Below are positions 44,768 to 54,359 of a stretch of 64,000 nt of DNA, one piece after another (position 1 is the first letter of the stretch; the number at the start of each line of letters is the position of its first letter). Source of the DNA: Melioribacter roseus (GTDB taxonomy: Bacteria > Bacteroidota > Ignavibacteria > Ignavibacteriales > Melioribacteraceae). Made by a program: the position numbers and the translations under genes. The stretch is taken from positions 1 through 64,000 of the forward strand of contig DYLP01000005.1 in assembly GCA_020722005.1 (NCBI GenBank), read 5' to 3'. A model generated the notes under the pieces. The model was not told where the DNA came from. It saw only the letters and a list, made by a program, of their open reading frames with translations, and did not search any database.

Positions 44768-45519
44768 AAAAGTGGATAATTATTGGCATTATATTGTTAA
44801 GCGGTTTTTCTTCTCTTTATGCACAATCTCAGTCGACTACAATCCCGATTCCCAAAATCGACCTCGGAATCGGAACTGCAACTTCGGGAAAAGATGTTTC
44901 GGTAACTCTCCAGATTTTATTGTTAATGACAATTCTGGCACTTGCGCCTTCAATTGTTATAATGACAACGGCGTATCTGCGTATTATAATAGTATTCCAT
45001 TTTCTCAAAAGTGCGCTCGGCACCCAGCAAATGCCGCCGTCTCAACTTCTTGCAGGTATTGCGCTCTTTATAACATTTTTTATAATGGCACCCACCTGGT
45101 CTCGAGTTAACGATAGTGCAATTTCTCCTCTAATGGATAATAAAATAACCGTAGAAGAAGCTTACAACAAAGGAATCGAACCAATCAGAGAATTCATGTT
45201 CAAAAATACGAGAGAAGAAGACCTCGAGTTGTTTGTAGGACTTTCGAATTTGCCACGACCCGAAACCAGAAACGATGTACCGACTTATGTATTGATCCCA
45301 GCATTTGTATTGAGCGAGCTTAGAGTTGGCTTTATTATCGGATTTTTCCTCTTTATTCCATTCCTGATGGTCGACATGATTATTTCGAGTATCTTGATGT
45401 CGATGGGAATGATGATGATGCCGCCGATGATGATTTCTCTCCCATTTAAAATATTGTTATTCATACTCGTCGACGGGTGGAATTTAATAGTTGGTTCTCT
45501 TGTAAGGAGCTTTCATTAA
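44764..45519 (+). CDS. fliP: Flagellar export gate protein FliP
   Basis: 251 residues. A cleavable signal peptide (1-20, '[11 protein letters not shown]') is followed by the FliP helices, including '[36 protein letters not shown]' and '[36 protein letters not shown]', both family signatures. It forms the pentameric core of the export channel with FliQ and FliR. The stop shares one base with the fliQ start. Confidence 0.96.
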   Translation: MKKWIIIGIILLSGFSSLYAQSQSTTIPIPKIDLGIGTATSGKDVSVTLQILLLMTILALAPSIVIMTTAYLRIIIVFHFLKSALGTQQMPPSQLLAGIALFITFFIMAPTWSRVNDSAISPLMDNKITVEEAYNKGIEPIREFMFKNTREEDLELFVGLSNLPRPETRNDVPTYVLIPAFVLSELRVGFIIGFFLFIPFLMVDMIISSILMSMGMMMMPPMMISLPFKILLFILVDGWNLIVGSLVRSFH

Positions 45520-45785
45520 TGTCCGAAGAATTAATTATAGAAATATTAAAAGAAGCGTTCTATACGTCTTTTATAATTTTGCTGCCCATTCTGGGAGCCT
45601 CGTTAATAATCGGTATCTTAATATCGATATTTCAGGCTGCTACGTCGTTGCAGGAGATGACTCTTACGTTTGTGCCGAAATTAATTGTAACTGTGCTTGT
45701 TATTATTTTCCTGCTGCCATGGATTGCCGAAAAAATGATGTCGCTTACTCATAAAATGTTTACAATGTTCCTTAATGTGATATGA
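45519..45785 (+). CDS. fliQ: Flagellar export gate protein FliQ
   Basis: 88 residues from the ATG at 45519, not the ORF-track start at 45477, because AAGGAG lies upstream, the length is then typical, and it overlaps fliP by 1 bp. Two membrane helices ('SFIILLPILGASLIIGILISIFQAATSLQEMTLTFVPKLI' and 'VTVLVIIFLLPWI') with the conserved Q-A-T-S-(L/I)-x-E. It surrounds the FliP ring. It overlaps fliR by 4 bp. Confidence 0.95.
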   Translation: MSEELIIEILKEAFYTSFIILLPILGASLIIGILISIFQAATSLQEMTLTFVPKLIVTVLVIIFLLPWIAEKMMSLTHKMFTMFLNVI

Positions 45786-46579
45786 TTGCCAATATTTTGG
45801 TCTCGGATTTTATATTGTTCATTTTTGTTTTTATGAGAATCGGTGGATTAATATTTACAGCACCGATTCTCTCATTTAGAGGTTTTCCAATACTTGCAAG
45901 GATATTTCTATCAATTGTAATTGCATATATTGTATTTTTTACGTTGAATAAGTCAAATATAAATATCAATCTCGATCTTACAAATCAATCGGGATTAATT
46001 ACTCTGATTCTTTATTCGGTACGCGAACTTTTGATTGGTATAATACTCGGCTTTGTAATGAACTTCATTTTCTGGGCTGTTTCGTATGCCGGGCATTATA
46101 TCGGATTCGATATGGGACTCATGCTGGCGGAAGCTCTGAATCCCGTACAGGAAATACAAACGAACATTGTGGGCGAATTTCTATATTATGCTGCGCTTAT
46201 GATTTTTCTTATGATTAACGGGCATCATTATTTAATTAGTGGACTGGTGGCGTCGTTTAGCGTAGTACCGATTGGTAAATACGTAATTAACGAACCAGTT
46301 TACACTTTGTTGATTAAATATTCGTTTCTCGTTTTTACCATTGCAATTAAAATAGCGTCGCCTGTAATAGTATCGTTTTTCCTGGTCCATCTCGCAGAAA
46401 GCATTATTGCAAGAGTAATTCCCAACATGCAAATAATATATATAACGCAGCCGTTGAAATCGTTATTGGGACTTTTTATGATATTGTCTTTAATACCATT
46501 TTACGTCTATGTATTAAAAAATTTACTTGAAGGCTATGAATATCGATTACTTGATTTAATAAAAGCTATGGGGCAATAA
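45782..46579 (+). CDS. fliR: Flagellar export gate protein FliR
   Basis: 265 residues with six to seven hydrophobic segments. 'FMRIGGLIFTAPILSFRGFPILARIFLSIVIAYIVFF' at the start, 'SYAGHYIGFDMGLMLAEALNP' in the middle and 'LVHLAESIIARVIPNMQIIYITQPLKSLLGLFMI' are FliR signatures. One copy closes the FliPQ channel. It is separate from flhB, not fused as in some clostridia. Ends 3 bp before flhB. Confidence 0.94.
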   Translation: MIANILVSDFILFIFVFMRIGGLIFTAPILSFRGFPILARIFLSIVIAYIVFFTLNKSNININLDLTNQSGLITLILYSVRELLIGIILGFVMNFIFWAVSYAGHYIGFDMGLMLAEALNPVQEIQTNIVGEFLYYAALMIFLMINGHHYLISGLVASFSVVPIGKYVINEPVYTLLIKYSFLVFTIAIKIASPVIVSFFLVHLAESIIARVIPNMQIIYITQPLKSLLGLFMILSLIPFYVYVLKNLLEGYEYRLLDLIKAMGQ

Positions 46580-46582
46580 AAA

Positions 46583-47668
46583 ATGCCGAACTTGGAAGGA
46601 CAGGAAAAGACTGAGCAACCAACTGGTAAGAAACTCGAAGATGCGCGTCAAAAAGGACAGGTTGCAAAAAGTAGTGAAATTAATTCGCTCGCAATTTTCG
46701 GCAGCGGTTTGATTATAGTATTTTTATTTAAGAGTTACATCGGTGGGCAATTCTATGAATTTTCGACAGATATATTCTCAAAGCTCAATCATGTAGAAAT
46801 GAATAATACTGTGCTACAGACATACGCATTAAAATGGGGGATTTTTTATTTAATGCTATTGTTGCCAGTACTTTTAGCTGTTTTTATTGCTTCGATAGTC
46901 AGCAATGTATCGCAAGTAGGTTTCAAAATTACGCCCAAGGCAATTTCTTTGTCGCTCGATAAATTCAATCCTTTTAATGGTATTAAAAGAATTTTATTCT
47001 CAACGCGCTCATTCGTTGAATTGGGTAAGTCGCTTCTCAAACTGTTGGTTATAAGTATTTTTACTTACTTCATCATTTCTGAACTAATTAAAAAGAGTAT
47101 TCAGTTAATTGATTTGAGTATTGAAGACACAGTCAACTTTATGCTCGATTCCTCTTTTTCGTTAATATGGAAAATAGTGCTCTTTTTTGTAGTTATTGCA
47201 GCTGTGGATTATATTTTTCAGCGTTTTAAATTTAGAAAAGATATGATGATGACTAAAGAAGAAGTTAAAGAAGAATTGAAGCAGACAGAAGGCGACCCGA
47301 TAGTTAAAGGAAGGATAAAGAAAGAGATGATTTCGGCGGTGCGTCGCAGAATGATGCATGAAGTACCAAAAGCCGATGTGGTTATAACAAACCCGACACA
47401 CGTGGCAGTGGCTCTAAAATACGAAATGGGCAAAGACAACGCTCCTAAGGTTATTGCCAAGGGCTTGGATTTAGTGGCTCAACAAATTAAAAAGATTGCA
47501 CAAGAAAATAATGTGCCACTATACGAAGACGTTGAACTGGCACGCGCTCTATACAAAGCATGTGAAATCGGAGACGAAATTCCAACGAACCTGTTCAAAG
47601 CAGTTGCTCAAATTCTGGCTTACATTTATCAAATGAAAAAGCTCAAAAAACAAAAGAGCATAATCTGA
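46583..47668 (+). CDS. flhB: Flagellar export switch protein FlhB
   Basis: 361 residues. 'GQEKTEQPTGKKLEDARQKGQVAKSSEINS' at the N-terminus, four membrane helices to about 215, then the cytoplasmic domain with the autocleavage site NPTH at about 270 ('VVITNPTHVAVALKYE'). Cleavage at N-P is needed for the change of substrate class set by FliK. Complete and of usual length. Confidence 0.96.
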   Translation: MPNLEGQEKTEQPTGKKLEDARQKGQVAKSSEINSLAIFGSGLIIVFLFKSYIGGQFYEFSTDIFSKLNHVEMNNTVLQTYALKWGIFYLMLLLPVLLAVFIASIVSNVSQVGFKITPKAISLSLDKFNPFNGIKRILFSTRSFVELGKSLLKLLVISIFTYFIISELIKKSIQLIDLSIEDTVNFMLDSSFSLIWKIVLFFVVIAAVDYIFQRFKFRKDMMMTKEEVKEELKQTEGDPIVKGRIKKEMISAVRRRMMHEVPKADVVITNPTHVAVALKYEMGKDNAPKVIAKGLDLVAQQIKKIAQENNVPLYEDVELARALYKACEIGDEIPTNLFKAVAQILAYIYQMKKLKKQKSII

Positions 47669-47669
47669 T

Positions 47670-49730
47670 ATGAAACTCTTTGGCAAAAATAGCGATATTG
47701 TCCTTGCATTCGGTTTGATACTAATGCTCGGTTTAATGCTTATTCCTTTGCCAGCAGGGATCCTCGATTTTTTACTCTCCATGAATATAACACTTGCAGT
47801 CCTTGTTTTAATTGTATCGTTGTATATACAATCACCACTCGATATTTCAGTTTTCCCCGGACTTCTACTTGTCCTTACTCTATTTCGTTTGGCACTCAAT
47901 ATTTCTTCGACCCGTTTGATATTGATTGACGGTTATGCCGGTCAGGTGATCGAATCTTTCGGTTCCTTTGTTGTCGGCGGAAATTATGTAGTTGGTTTTA
48001 TTGTCTTCATAATTCTTGTTGTTATTCAGTTCATAGTAATCGTAAAAGGTTCGGGTAGAATTTCGGAAGTTGCTGCCCGCTTTACACTCGATGCCATGCC
48101 GGGCAAGCAAATGGCTATCGATGCAGATTTGAATACAGGTTTGATAAACGAAGCCGAAGCAAGAAGAAGAAGAGCACAGATTGAAAGAGAAGCTGAATTC
48201 TATGGAGCTATGGATGGCGCCAGTAAATTTGTAAAAGGAGACGCTATTGCGGGACTAATAATTAATGCAATTAACATTGTGGGTGGATTTATAATAGGTG
48301 TAGCTCAAAAAGGAATGTCGTTCCAGGATGCCGTCCATACTTATACAATATTAACCATAGGTGACGGATTAGTATCGCAAGTACCTGCATTGCTTATTTC
48401 TACAGCCGCTGGTTTGGTCGTGACGCGTAGCGCAGCCGGCACAGCTCTCGACTACCAGATGAAAACTCAATTGTTTTCTAATCCGAGAGTACTGGCTACA
48501 GTTTCGGGTGCGGTCTTCTTATTTGCATTTATTCCCGGAATGCCTACAATACCTTTCTTAATTCTGAGTGGTGTGCTCGGAACTACTTCTTATATGAACA
48601 GAAAAGGGACAGCTTCCGATACTGTTATTGAAGAAGCAGAAGGCGAACAATTAAAAGAAGAATCGAAACCTGCAGAAGAAAAAGTAGAGCAATATTTACA
48701 AGTTGACCCAATAGAAGTTGAAATTGGATATGGACTAATCAGTCTTGTTGACGAAAAACAGGGTGGTAATTTGTTTCAGAAGATATCATCGACGCGAAAA
48801 GTTATTGCACTCGAATACGGGGTTTTAATTCCGCCAGTAAGAGTAAGAGACAATTTACAGCTTTCTCCAAATGAATATGTAATCAAGATTAAAGGAAATG
48901 TTGTCGCAACTTATGAATTGTATCCCGATCGATATCTGGCAATGAATCCAGGAGTTACTGAAGAAGAATTGTCGGGTATTCCCACGAACGACCCTGCTTT
49001 CGGGCTACCGAGCTACTGGATAACTCACGATGAAAAGGAAAAAGCCGAAATGCTCGGTTATACAGTTGTGGATGCTATTTCTGTTCTCGCAACGCATTTG
49101 CAGGAATCGCTTAAACGGAATTTCGACAAAATACTTTCACGGCAGGAAGTCAAACAATTGCTCGAAAATCTCAAAAAAGAATATCCCGCTGTTGTAGAAG
49201 ATATTAATCCAGATATTCTCAACCTCGGTATGATTCAAAAAGTGCTTCAGAATCTTTTGAAAGAAGGGATCCCTATTAAAGATTTCGTGAGAATTCTCGA
49301 AGCATTGATCGATTATTCAAAAACAACGAAGAATATCGATGTGCTTACTGAATACGTAAGACATTCAATTGGTGACACTATTGCAAGTCTGTATAAAGAT
49401 TCCAACGGTGTGATACACGCTGTTGCTTTGGGCGAAAATCTTGAGACGATGATAACCAAATCGCTCCAGGCTCAAAAAGACAGTATAATTACACTTGGAC
49501 TTTCGACCGAAGTGTTGCGCGAGTTGAATATCAGGATTCAGCAGGAAATAGAAAAATTCAACAATATGGGATATCCTCCAATCATTATAACTTCGGCGGC
49601 AATAAGACCATATTTTTATCGCCTGGTCAATTCGAGTTTCCCCGACCTAGTTTTGCTTTCTTATAGTGAATTGCCGTCTAATATCGAAATCGAATTTATA
49701 GGAAAAGTAGAGGTGGGTAATGCAAATTAA
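47670..49730 (+). CDS. flhA: Flagellar export protein FlhA
   Basis: 686 residues. About eight membrane helices occupy 1-310, including the FHIPEP signature 'SVFPGLLLVLTLFRLALNISSTRLIL' and 'GDAIAGLIINAINIVGG'. The C-terminal cytoplasmic domain (about 345-686) forms the nonameric docking ring for chaperone-substrate pairs. It starts 1 bp after the flhB stop and overlaps flhF by 11 bp. Confidence 0.97.
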   Translation: MKLFGKNSDIVLAFGLILMLGLMLIPLPAGILDFLLSMNITLAVLVLIVSLYIQSPLDISVFPGLLLVLTLFRLALNISSTRLILIDGYAGQVIESFGSFVVGGNYVVGFIVFIILVVIQFIVIVKGSGRISEVAARFTLDAMPGKQMAIDADLNTGLINEAEARRRRAQIEREAEFYGAMDGASKFVKGDAIAGLIINAINIVGGFIIGVAQKGMSFQDAVHTYTILTIGDGLVSQVPALLISTAAGLVVTRSAAGTALDYQMKTQLFSNPRVLATVSGAVFLFAFIPGMPTIPFLILSGVLGTTSYMNRKGTASDTVIEEAEGEQLKEESKPAEEKVEQYLQVDPIEVEIGYGLISLVDEKQGGNLFQKISSTRKVIALEYGVLIPPVRVRDNLQLSPNEYVIKIKGNVVATYELYPDRYLAMNPGVTEEELSGIPTNDPAFGLPSYWITHDEKEKAEMLGYTVVDAISVLATHLQESLKRNFDKILSRQEVKQLLENLKKEYPAVVEDINPDILNLGMIQKVLQNLLKEGIPIKDFVRILEALIDYSKTTKNIDVLTEYVRHSIGDTIASLYKDSNGVIHAVALGENLETMITKSLQAQKDSIITLGLSTEVLRELNIRIQQEIEKFNNMGYPPIIITSAAIRPYFYRLVNSSFPDLVLLSYSELPSNIEIEFIGKVEVGNAN

Positions 49731-50817
49731 AAAATTTATTGCACCTACATTACGAGAAGCCAAAGAACAAATGAAAAACGAACTAGGCGACGAAGCAATA
49801 ATTCTGGGAACAAGGGTTATTGAAAACGACAGAAGATTTAACTTTAGAAAAATGTTCGAAATAACCGCTGGAGTGGATGAAGAAATTAAAAAAATTCCCT
49901 CGCTGGATAACGATTCCGACTCCGAAAAAATTGATATCGATGTTGAATTGTCCAAACTGACAAAAAAAATATTCGAGGCTAAGGAAAATAAAAAAGTTAT
50001 TTCTGAAGAGGTGCTTACAAAAACCAGAAAATTGACCACATCGCAGTTAGACGAATATTTTGAAAAATTACTCGATCTGGAAATTAGCCGTCTGCTTGCA
50101 AAAGAACTTATAGAACAATTAAAGAATTACGACGGTCTGGTCGGCGAATCGAATTTGGAAAGTTATCTAATTGCAGGTATGGCTTCGATGATTCCTACAA
50201 AAGAATTCAAAGTCAAAAAAAATCGAAATACTAAAGTTGCGCTTGTAGGTCCTACTGGCGTCGGTAAAACTACCTGTATAGCTAAACTGGCAGTGATTTC
50301 GAAAATAATTCATAAACTTAAAGTCGGACTAATTTCGATTGATACGTACCGTTTGGGTGCTATCGATCAACTAAGAATATTTTCGGAAATCAGCGATATC
50401 GAAATGAGCGTTGCATATGAGCCTTCGGATATGCCCCGGCTAATTAAGAAATTCAAAGATAAAGACCTGATATTCATCGATACAGTTGGAAGAAGCCAGA
50501 AAAACAGAGAGAATTTGAATAAGATCAAAGAATATCTCGACTCCGCTGAAGTGGACGAAACTATATTGGTCGTAAGTGCAACGAGTTCTATGAAGACACT
50601 ATTTGATGTGGCTGAGAAGTTCAAAGTGCTCAACTACGGCTCGGTTATTTTTTCAAAAGCCGACGAAGCAGTAACTTATGGAAATATTTTAAACCTGACG
50701 AATAAATTTAATTTACCAGTTATGTTTCTTACGAATGGTCAGGTAATACCCGATGATATTTTATCCGTCAATCCGGAATACCTTGCAAATGTAATTTATA
50801 AAGGAAAGCTCTACTGA
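49720..50817 (+). CDS. flhF: Flagellar biosynthesis GTPase FlhF
   Basis: 365-residue SRP-type GTPase that marks the site of flagellar assembly. The N-terminal basic region begins 'MQIKKFIAPTLREAKEQMKNELGDEAIILGTR'. The NG domain has 'VGPTGVGKTTCIAKLA' (P loop), 'SIDTYRLGAIDQLRIF' and 'FIDTVGRS'. The stop overlaps the start of flhG by 1 bp, matching the usual flhF-flhG pair. Confidence 0.95.
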   Translation: MQIKKFIAPTLREAKEQMKNELGDEAIILGTRVIENDRRFNFRKMFEITAGVDEEIKKIPSLDNDSDSEKIDIDVELSKLTKKIFEAKENKKVISEEVLTKTRKLTTSQLDEYFEKLLDLEISRLLAKELIEQLKNYDGLVGESNLESYLIAGMASMIPTKEFKVKKNRNTKVALVGPTGVGKTTCIAKLAVISKIIHKLKVGLISIDTYRLGAIDQLRIFSEISDIEMSVAYEPSDMPRLIKKFKDKDLIFIDTVGRSQKNRENLNKIKEYLDSAEVDETILVVSATSSMKTLFDVAEKFKVLNYGSVIFSKADEAVTYGNILNLTNKFNLPVMFLTNGQVIPDDILSVNPEYLANVIYKGKLY

Positions 50818-51683
50818 TGAACGATCAGATAAAGCGTTTGCTGGAATTGCGTCGTCTGCAAAATAAGAGGGAAACAAACTCTACACTTGTAGTTTCCGTG
50901 TGTTCAGGAAAAGGAGGTACCGGCAAATCGTTTGTGTCGTTAAATCTGGCATATAAACTATCGCGCCTGAACAAAAAAGTACTTGTGATCGATTTCGACT
51001 TCAACTTATCGAATTTGCATTTGCTATTAAATGAAACAGTAAAAGAACCGCTTTCCAATTTTTTCCATCAAAAAGTTACATTCGATGAGCTGATCTTTAG
51101 ATATAACGAAAATATGCATCTGATATTTGGAGATTCTGGCAGTAATGATTTCCCGAAAATTACAAATGATCTGATCGAATATTTCTTTATCCATCTCGAA
51201 AAAGCGTCTCGGAATTACGATTTTATCTTTATCGATTCCTCTGCCGGCGCCGATTCGAATACAATGTATCAAATTAGTCGGTCGGATTTGAATTTAATTG
51301 TTGCTTCGCCAGAACCGACTGCAATTATGGATGCCTATGTATTGATTAAAATGATTACTGAACATGGTATCGAAAAGCGTTTCATGAATATGCCGCAAGA
51401 TATAGTGATTATTAATAAAGCCGAAGACAAAGAAGAGGGCGAACAGGCATTTCAAAATCTAAGCACTGCTGTACGTCATTTTCTAAAGAAAGAAATAGTA
51501 CTTCTCGGAGTTATCGGACACGACAGAACCGCATATAAATCAATTACAAACCAGGAATTACTGCTCGAACACTATCCAAATTCTATGGCTGCCCTCCAGA
51601 TCGATGACCTGGCACATCGCTTCCTGAATATTGCACAGATGGCTAATAATAGCCAGCTTCTTAGTCAAAAACCCTCATTATAG
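50817..51683 (+). CDS. flhG: MinD-like ATPase FlhG (FleN/YlxH)
   Basis: 288 residues. The deviant Walker A is 'SGKGGTGKS' at 30-38, with 'VLVIDFDFNLSNLHLLL' and 'FIFIDSSAGADSNTM' as switch regions. The N-terminus 'NDQIKRLLELRR' is like the DQAxxLR peptide that stimulates FlhF GTPase. It limits flagellar number. It ends the fliL-flhG segment; about 65 bp of non-coding DNA follow, with a good -24/-12 element. Confidence 0.93.
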   Translation: MNDQIKRLLELRRLQNKRETNSTLVVSVCSGKGGTGKSFVSLNLAYKLSRLNKKVLVIDFDFNLSNLHLLLNETVKEPLSNFFHQKVTFDELIFRYNENMHLIFGDSGSNDFPKITNDLIEYFFIHLEKASRNYDFIFIDSSAGADSNTMYQISRSDLNLIVASPEPTAIMDAYVLIKMITEHGIEKRFMNMPQDIVIINKAEDKEEGEQAFQNLSTAVRHFLKKEIVLLGVIGHDRTAYKSITNQELLLEHYPNSMAALQIDDLAHRFLNIAQMANNSQLLSQKPSL

Positions 51684-51705
51684 CCTAAAAATAAAGCTTT
51701 TCGGA

Positions 51706-51721
51706 TGGTATAGTCTTTGCA
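51706..51721 (+). promoter_or_regulatory. Candidate sigma-54 (-24/-12) promoter of orf76-fliA
   Basis: TGGTATAGTCTTTGCA: GG and GC are separated by exactly 10 bp and the -12 TTGCA is a full match. The predicted start is about 51732, about 17 nt before orf76. This is the best of the three -24/-12 elements and would place fliA under class II-type control, as in Pseudomonas and Vibrio. Confidence 0.55.
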
Positions 51722-51748
51722 TCTCTCTTAATCAAAATAATTGGAGAG

Positions 51749-51979
51749 ATGATGAACAAAATAATAATACAGTTTGGGCTGCTCGTTTTCTTTTTCTCTG
51801 TGATTTATTTTGTTCAAAAGGGGCTCGATGTCACACGGGTAATACTAAATTCCCTTTCAATATTTCTCCTTTTGACGATAATGTTAAGTTTCGTTACAAT
51901 CAGTCTAATCAAAGCCATCAATCGTAATTCTTTGGAAAAAATAAAAGAAGAATCATCAGGAAAAGATAATAATGAATAA
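51749..51979 (+). CDS. Unknown two-helix membrane protein preceding fliA
   Basis: 76 residues, family not recognised. Two hydrophobic helices ('IIIQFGLLVFFFSVIYFVQKG' and 'VILNSLSIFLLLTIMLSFVTISLI') are followed by a short charged tail. ATG codons at 51749 and 51752 are both possible; GGAGAG is very close, favouring the second. It overlaps fliA by 8 bp, so it is coupled to it. It could anchor or regulate a partner at the membrane; no function is claimed. Confidence 0.65.
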   Translation: MMNKIIIQFGLLVFFFSVIYFVQKGLDVTRVILNSLSIFLLLTIMLSFVTISLIKAINRNSLEKIKEESSGKDNNE

Positions 51980-52598
51980 AAACGAACAATTATGGGAAAC
52001 CTTCAAGGCGCATCCTTCGCCTGAATTGAAGAAAAAGATAATACTCAACTACATCAATCTTGTCCATTATGTAATCCACAAAACAAATCTCAATCAAAGC
52101 GAATTATTCGACAGGAGAGATTTTTTTCAATTTGGTATCGAAGGTTTAAGCGAAGCAATCGACCGTTTTGACCCGGATTACGGGACAAAGTTCGAGACTT
52201 ATGCAATTCAAAGAATTCGAGGGAAAATTTACGACGAAATTCGCAAGTACAGTCATAAATACGAAATGATTGGCGAACCTGAACCTGTTGCAACAATTAG
52301 CAGCGGAACGGTTTCGCTCAACAGCAATTATATCGAAGAAGAGGGAATGCAGGTCTATGAGATGATGGCAGACGATAGCGAGGAGCCTCTCCAGATACTT
52401 GAAAAAAATGAATTGAAAGAAAGACTCGTTAAGATAATCAAACAATTGAGTGACCGCGATAGAATGTTAATTACTCTTTATTATTATGAAGAACTCAACT
52501 ATCAGGAGATCGCAAAAGTTTTAAATATTACCGTATCGCGCGTATCTCAATTGCATTCTAAGATAATGAAAATACTAAAACAAAAACTTACAGAATAA
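51972..52598 (+). CDS. fliA: RNA polymerase sigma factor for flagellar operon FliA
   Basis: 208 residues, somewhat short for FliA (about 240-250). Region 2 has 'RRDFFQFGIEGLSEAIDRFDPDYGTKFETYAIQRIRGKIYDEIRK', diagnostic of sigma-28. Region 4 contains 'LSDRDRMLITLYYYEELNYQEIAKVLNITVSRVSQLHSKIMKIL'. Region 3 is compact. It transcribes late genes; the sigma-28-like element before the che operon is a likely target. No flgM is seen in the window. Confidence 0.92.
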   Translation: MNKNEQLWETFKAHPSPELKKKIILNYINLVHYVIHKTNLNQSELFDRRDFFQFGIEGLSEAIDRFDPDYGTKFETYAIQRIRGKIYDEIRKYSHKYEMIGEPEPVATISSGTVSLNSNYIEEEGMQVYEMMADDSEEPLQILEKNELKERLVKIIKQLSDRDRMLITLYYYEELNYQEIAKVLNITVSRVSQLHSKIMKILKQKLTE

Positions 52599-52599
52599 A

Positions 52600-53472
52600 A
52601 TGGTTGAACAGGGAACAACAGATATCAAAGAAAAGATACGTAAGCAGCTTTCAGGGATTGGCAACATACCTGCTGTACCACAGGTAATAGCCGAAGTTTC
52701 TCATATGCTCGATAATGAAATGACCAGTGCTTCGGACCTTTGTAGAGTAATTTCCAGGGACCAGGCTCTGGCAGCCAAAATTCTTGCAGTTGCGAATTCT
52801 CCTCTCTACGGATTGCCCCGCAGAGTTTCTACAATAGAATTTGCTGTTGTAATTATTGGTTTTGACCACATCAAAAATATTCTTCTGGCGCTTTCCCTCC
52901 TCGATACCTTTAAAGTAAGAAATGCAAAAGATTGGAATCATCAGGATTACTGGCGCCATTCGATTCTAACGGCTACTGGCGCTAAACGAATTGCAGACGA
53001 TTTGCGTTATCCAAAATCGGGCGAAGTTTTTACTGTCGGTCTGTTGCACGATCTGGGATTGGTTGTTCTTTATAAATACATGAATTACGATTACAAACAA
53101 ATAATTGAAATGGTCGAAAATCAAGGATTGAGTTTTCTCGAAGCTGAAAATAAAATTCTTGGTTATACTCATAGTCAGATAGCCGAATTTTTACTGGAAA
53201 AATGGAATTTCCCGCGCAATATAATCGATGCGGTGGTTAATCATCATACACCATCTGAATCGGAATATAATCCCGTATTGACTTCGCTGGTTCATTTAAC
53301 TGACTATATGACCCAAAAATTTGATATCGGGGCTTTTAGGTGCGACGATAATATGTCTCTGGACGAAAATATTCTCGATATACTTCAATTCGGAAATATG
53401 GAATATCTCGAACAATTTATTGAAAGTTATAGAACTTTATTTAATCAACATTTTGAATCACTAAACAGATAA
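52600..53472 (+). CDS. HDOD-domain signalling protein, first copy
   Basis: 290 residues. The HDOD domain (about 12-210) begins 'IPAVPQVIAEVSHMLDNEMTSASDLCRVISRDQALAAKILAVANSPLYGLPRRVSTIEFAVVIIGF', typical of the family, and retains 'LLHDLG'. A C-terminal ~70 residues are helical. HDOD proteins are non-enzymatic or phosphodiesterase-related regulators linked to signalling and motility. It starts 1 bp after fliA. It is a paralogue of the next gene. Confidence 0.86.
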   Translation: MVEQGTTDIKEKIRKQLSGIGNIPAVPQVIAEVSHMLDNEMTSASDLCRVISRDQALAAKILAVANSPLYGLPRRVSTIEFAVVIIGFDHIKNILLALSLLDTFKVRNAKDWNHQDYWRHSILTATGAKRIADDLRYPKSGEVFTVGLLHDLGLVVLYKYMNYDYKQIIEMVENQGLSFLEAENKILGYTHSQIAEFLLEKWNFPRNIIDAVVNHHTPSESEYNPVLTSLVHLTDYMTQKFDIGAFRCDDNMSLDENILDILQFGNMEYLEQFIESYRTLFNQHFESLNR

Positions 53473-53477
53473 GAGCA

Positions 53478-54359
53478 ATGAATACAATAGTATTTGACCA
53501 GGCGCAAAAAAGGGAACGTACACAACTCGTATTGAAGCGCGTAACGACGCTCTCGCCGGTACCTAAAATACTTTCCGAAGTTCTGGAATTATTGAAAGAC
53601 CTCAACACAAGTCCACAAAAACTGGCTAAAGCTATTTCAAAGGACCAGAGCATAGTGGTTAAAATTCTGACGATAGCCAATTCGCCTTTTTATGGACTTG
53701 CCAAAAGGGTATCGTCTATCGAATATGCCATTATGATTTTGGGTTTCAACGAAATCAGAAATATTGTTATGGCGCTTTCGTTGATGGAAACTATGAAAAA
53801 TAAAAACGATGAGTATATGAACCAGAAAAACTTCTGGCTCCATTCATATATTACTGCAACAACGGCAAAAAAGATTGCCGACGATATGAATATTCGTGAA
53901 AGCAACGATGTATTTATTGGCGCGTTGCTTCATGACCTGGGCATATCGGTTATCCATCGATATATGCATTCAGACTTTGTAAAAATCAAAGAAAGCGTCG
54001 AAAAAGGCTCGAAATATTCTGAAGCCGAAAATCAACAACTCGGTATGGACCATCAGATGGTCGGCTATACTCTGTTACGCAACTGGAATATTCCAGAGCA
54101 TATTTGCGAAATGGTAAAATATCATCACAATCCCAATCAATCGACCAATACAAAAATTTTATCCTCAATTATTCATCTGAGCGATTACATGACTCAAAAA
54201 CTCGACATCGGAAAATTTGATTGGGATAACGACCTCGAATTAAATGCCGAAGCCGCTACTATTCTGCAGTTCAAGGATATCAGCGAAATTGAAGTATTTA
54301 TTGAGAGTTACAGAGAGCCAATTTCATCACAAATAGAATCACTGAGGAATCTGCTTTGA
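53478..54359 (+). CDS. HDOD-domain signalling protein, second copy
   Basis: 293 residues, same architecture as the preceding gene: 'SPVPKILSEVLELLKDLNTSPQKLAKAISKDQSIVVKILTIANSPFYGLAKRVSSIEYAIMILGF' and 'LLHDLGISVIHRYM', and the same C-terminal pattern 'ILQF....E.FIESYR'. This points to tandem duplication followed by divergence. It starts 5 bp after the first copy, and its stop overlaps the TTG start of the next gene. The pair may sense or relay a signal for flagellar timing; unproven. Confidence 0.86.
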   Translation: MNTIVFDQAQKRERTQLVLKRVTTLSPVPKILSEVLELLKDLNTSPQKLAKAISKDQSIVVKILTIANSPFYGLAKRVSSIEYAIMILGFNEIRNIVMALSLMETMKNKNDEYMNQKNFWLHSYITATTAKKIADDMNIRESNDVFIGALLHDLGISVIHRYMHSDFVKIKESVEKGSKYSEAENQQLGMDHQMVGYTLLRNWNIPEHICEMVKYHHNPNQSTNTKILSSIIHLSDYMTQKLDIGKFDWDNDLELNAEAATILQFKDISEIEVFIESYREPISSQIESLRNLL

